This document shows, in pieces, positions 4,943 through 5,120 of a stretch of 5,120 nucleotides of DNA. The stretch covers positions 1-5,120 of the forward strand of contig DFFN01000202.1 of the NCBI GenBank assembly GCA_002369525.1, in the 5' to 3' direction. Numbering within the stretch: the stretch's first letter is position 1; each line of letters begins with the position of its first letter. The position numbers were made by a program, and so were the translations under genes. The stretch is from Lachnoclostridium sp. UBA3775 (GTDB lineage Bacteria; Bacillota; Clostridia; Lachnospirales; Lachnospiraceae). Below the pieces are notes generated by a model that worked only from the letters and a program-made list of their open reading frames with translations, ran no database searches and was not told the DNA's origin.

Positions 4943-5095
4943 CTTCCCTCTCCTCGATCATCCTGAACAGCGCCGGATTTCCGTACTCACTGTTCTCCTA
5001 ATTATACAGCAAAAAAATCCGCAAACCCTTTGTATATAAGGGTTTGCGGACCTTTTAAATGTCATAAATTCGTAAATTGAATTACTTAAGAGTAA
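4943..5095 (-). repeat. Direct repeat copy 2 (DR2), attached to the real rplL
   Basis: These 153 bp match DR1 in the same orientation at about 97% identity. The copy includes the last few rplL codons, the stop, the terminator and about 70 bp beyond. The match ends at 4943 on one side; on the other, near 5096, it fades within the rplL coding sequence. This is the right boundary of the accessory segment. Confidence 0.95.
5011..5050 (-). terminator. rplL terminator
   Basis: A perfect 13-bp stem (5038-5050 with 5018-5030, loop ATATACA) begins 31 bases after the rplL stop codon and is followed on the minus strand by seven T residues (5017-5011). It ends the rplL transcript, probably that of a larger ribosomal protein operon to the right, before the accessory DNA. 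Confidence 0.92.
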
Positions 5096-5120
5096 CCTTA
5101 GCGCCAACTTCCTCAAGCTT
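5082..5120 (-). CDS. rplL: Ribosomal protein L7/L12, last 12 codons (runs off the right edge)
   Basis: The minus strand encodes K-L-E-E-V-G-A-K-V-T-L-K-stop, the conserved C-terminal end of bacterial L7/L12, the 50S stalk protein that recruits translation factors. Its position upstream of rpoB in the same orientation is the standard bacterial order and supports the call despite the short length. Most of the gene lies beyond the window. A terminator follows at once, and the tail of the gene is duplicated at 1945-1966. Confidence 0.93.
   Translation of the reverse strand, partial: KLEEVGAKVTLK

Noticed and set aside
1..5120. tRNA, rRNA, CRISPR array, riboswitch or integrase gene
   Set aside because: No regularly spaced repeats, no recognisable cloverleaf or riboswitch core, and no recombinase motif was seen on either strand.

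Overview
The window most likely comes from a Lachnospiraceae-type member of the Clostridia. This rests on the N-terminal half of RNA polymerase beta, the last residues of ribosomal protein L7/L12, Gram-positive promoters and ribosome binding sites, and a surface protein built from domains common in gut Firmicutes. The genus cannot be named from the sequence alone.

Layout. Both ends hold housekeeping genes on the minus strand: the last 12 codons of rplL at the right end (5082-5120) and the first 497 codons of rpoB at the left end (1-1492). The two genes normally sit close together, but here about 3.6 kb separates them. The key structure is a pair of direct repeats of about 153 bp, DR1 at 1807-1958 and DR2 at 4943-5095, with about 97% identity (three substitutions and one 1-bp indel). 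Each repeat carries the end of rplL with its stop codon, the rplL terminator hairpin, and about 70 bp of downstream sequence. They bracket about 3.0 kb of accessory DNA, so the arrangement looks like an element integrated at the rplL 3' end, or a single-crossover insertion, that rebuilt the gene tail at its far junction. No integrase or recombinase is visible.

Inside the bracket, read along the plus coordinates: a 77-84 aa plus-strand hypothetical or gene fragment with no promoter or ribosome binding site, ending in a CCCGGG hairpin; a 583 aa minus-strand secreted, wall-associated protein with a signal peptide, an F5/8 type C (discoidin-like) domain apparently nested within a divergent InlB repeat, FN3/Ig-like domains, an InlB B-repeat and a degenerate sorting signal; its promoter with two dyad operators; the 5' stub of an IS transposase; two coupled micro-ORFs (22 and 27 codons) with their own extended -10 promoter and ribosome binding site; a possible 12-codon peptide; and another minus-strand promoter.

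Function. The insertion appears harmless to the host. The rplL terminator is kept at both junctions, and rpoB has its own terminator-insulated promoter (TTGACA-N17-TAATAT), so it does not depend on readthrough from rplL. The cargo looks like a regulated surface adhesin or glycan-binding protein, plus an unexplained set of very small peptides.
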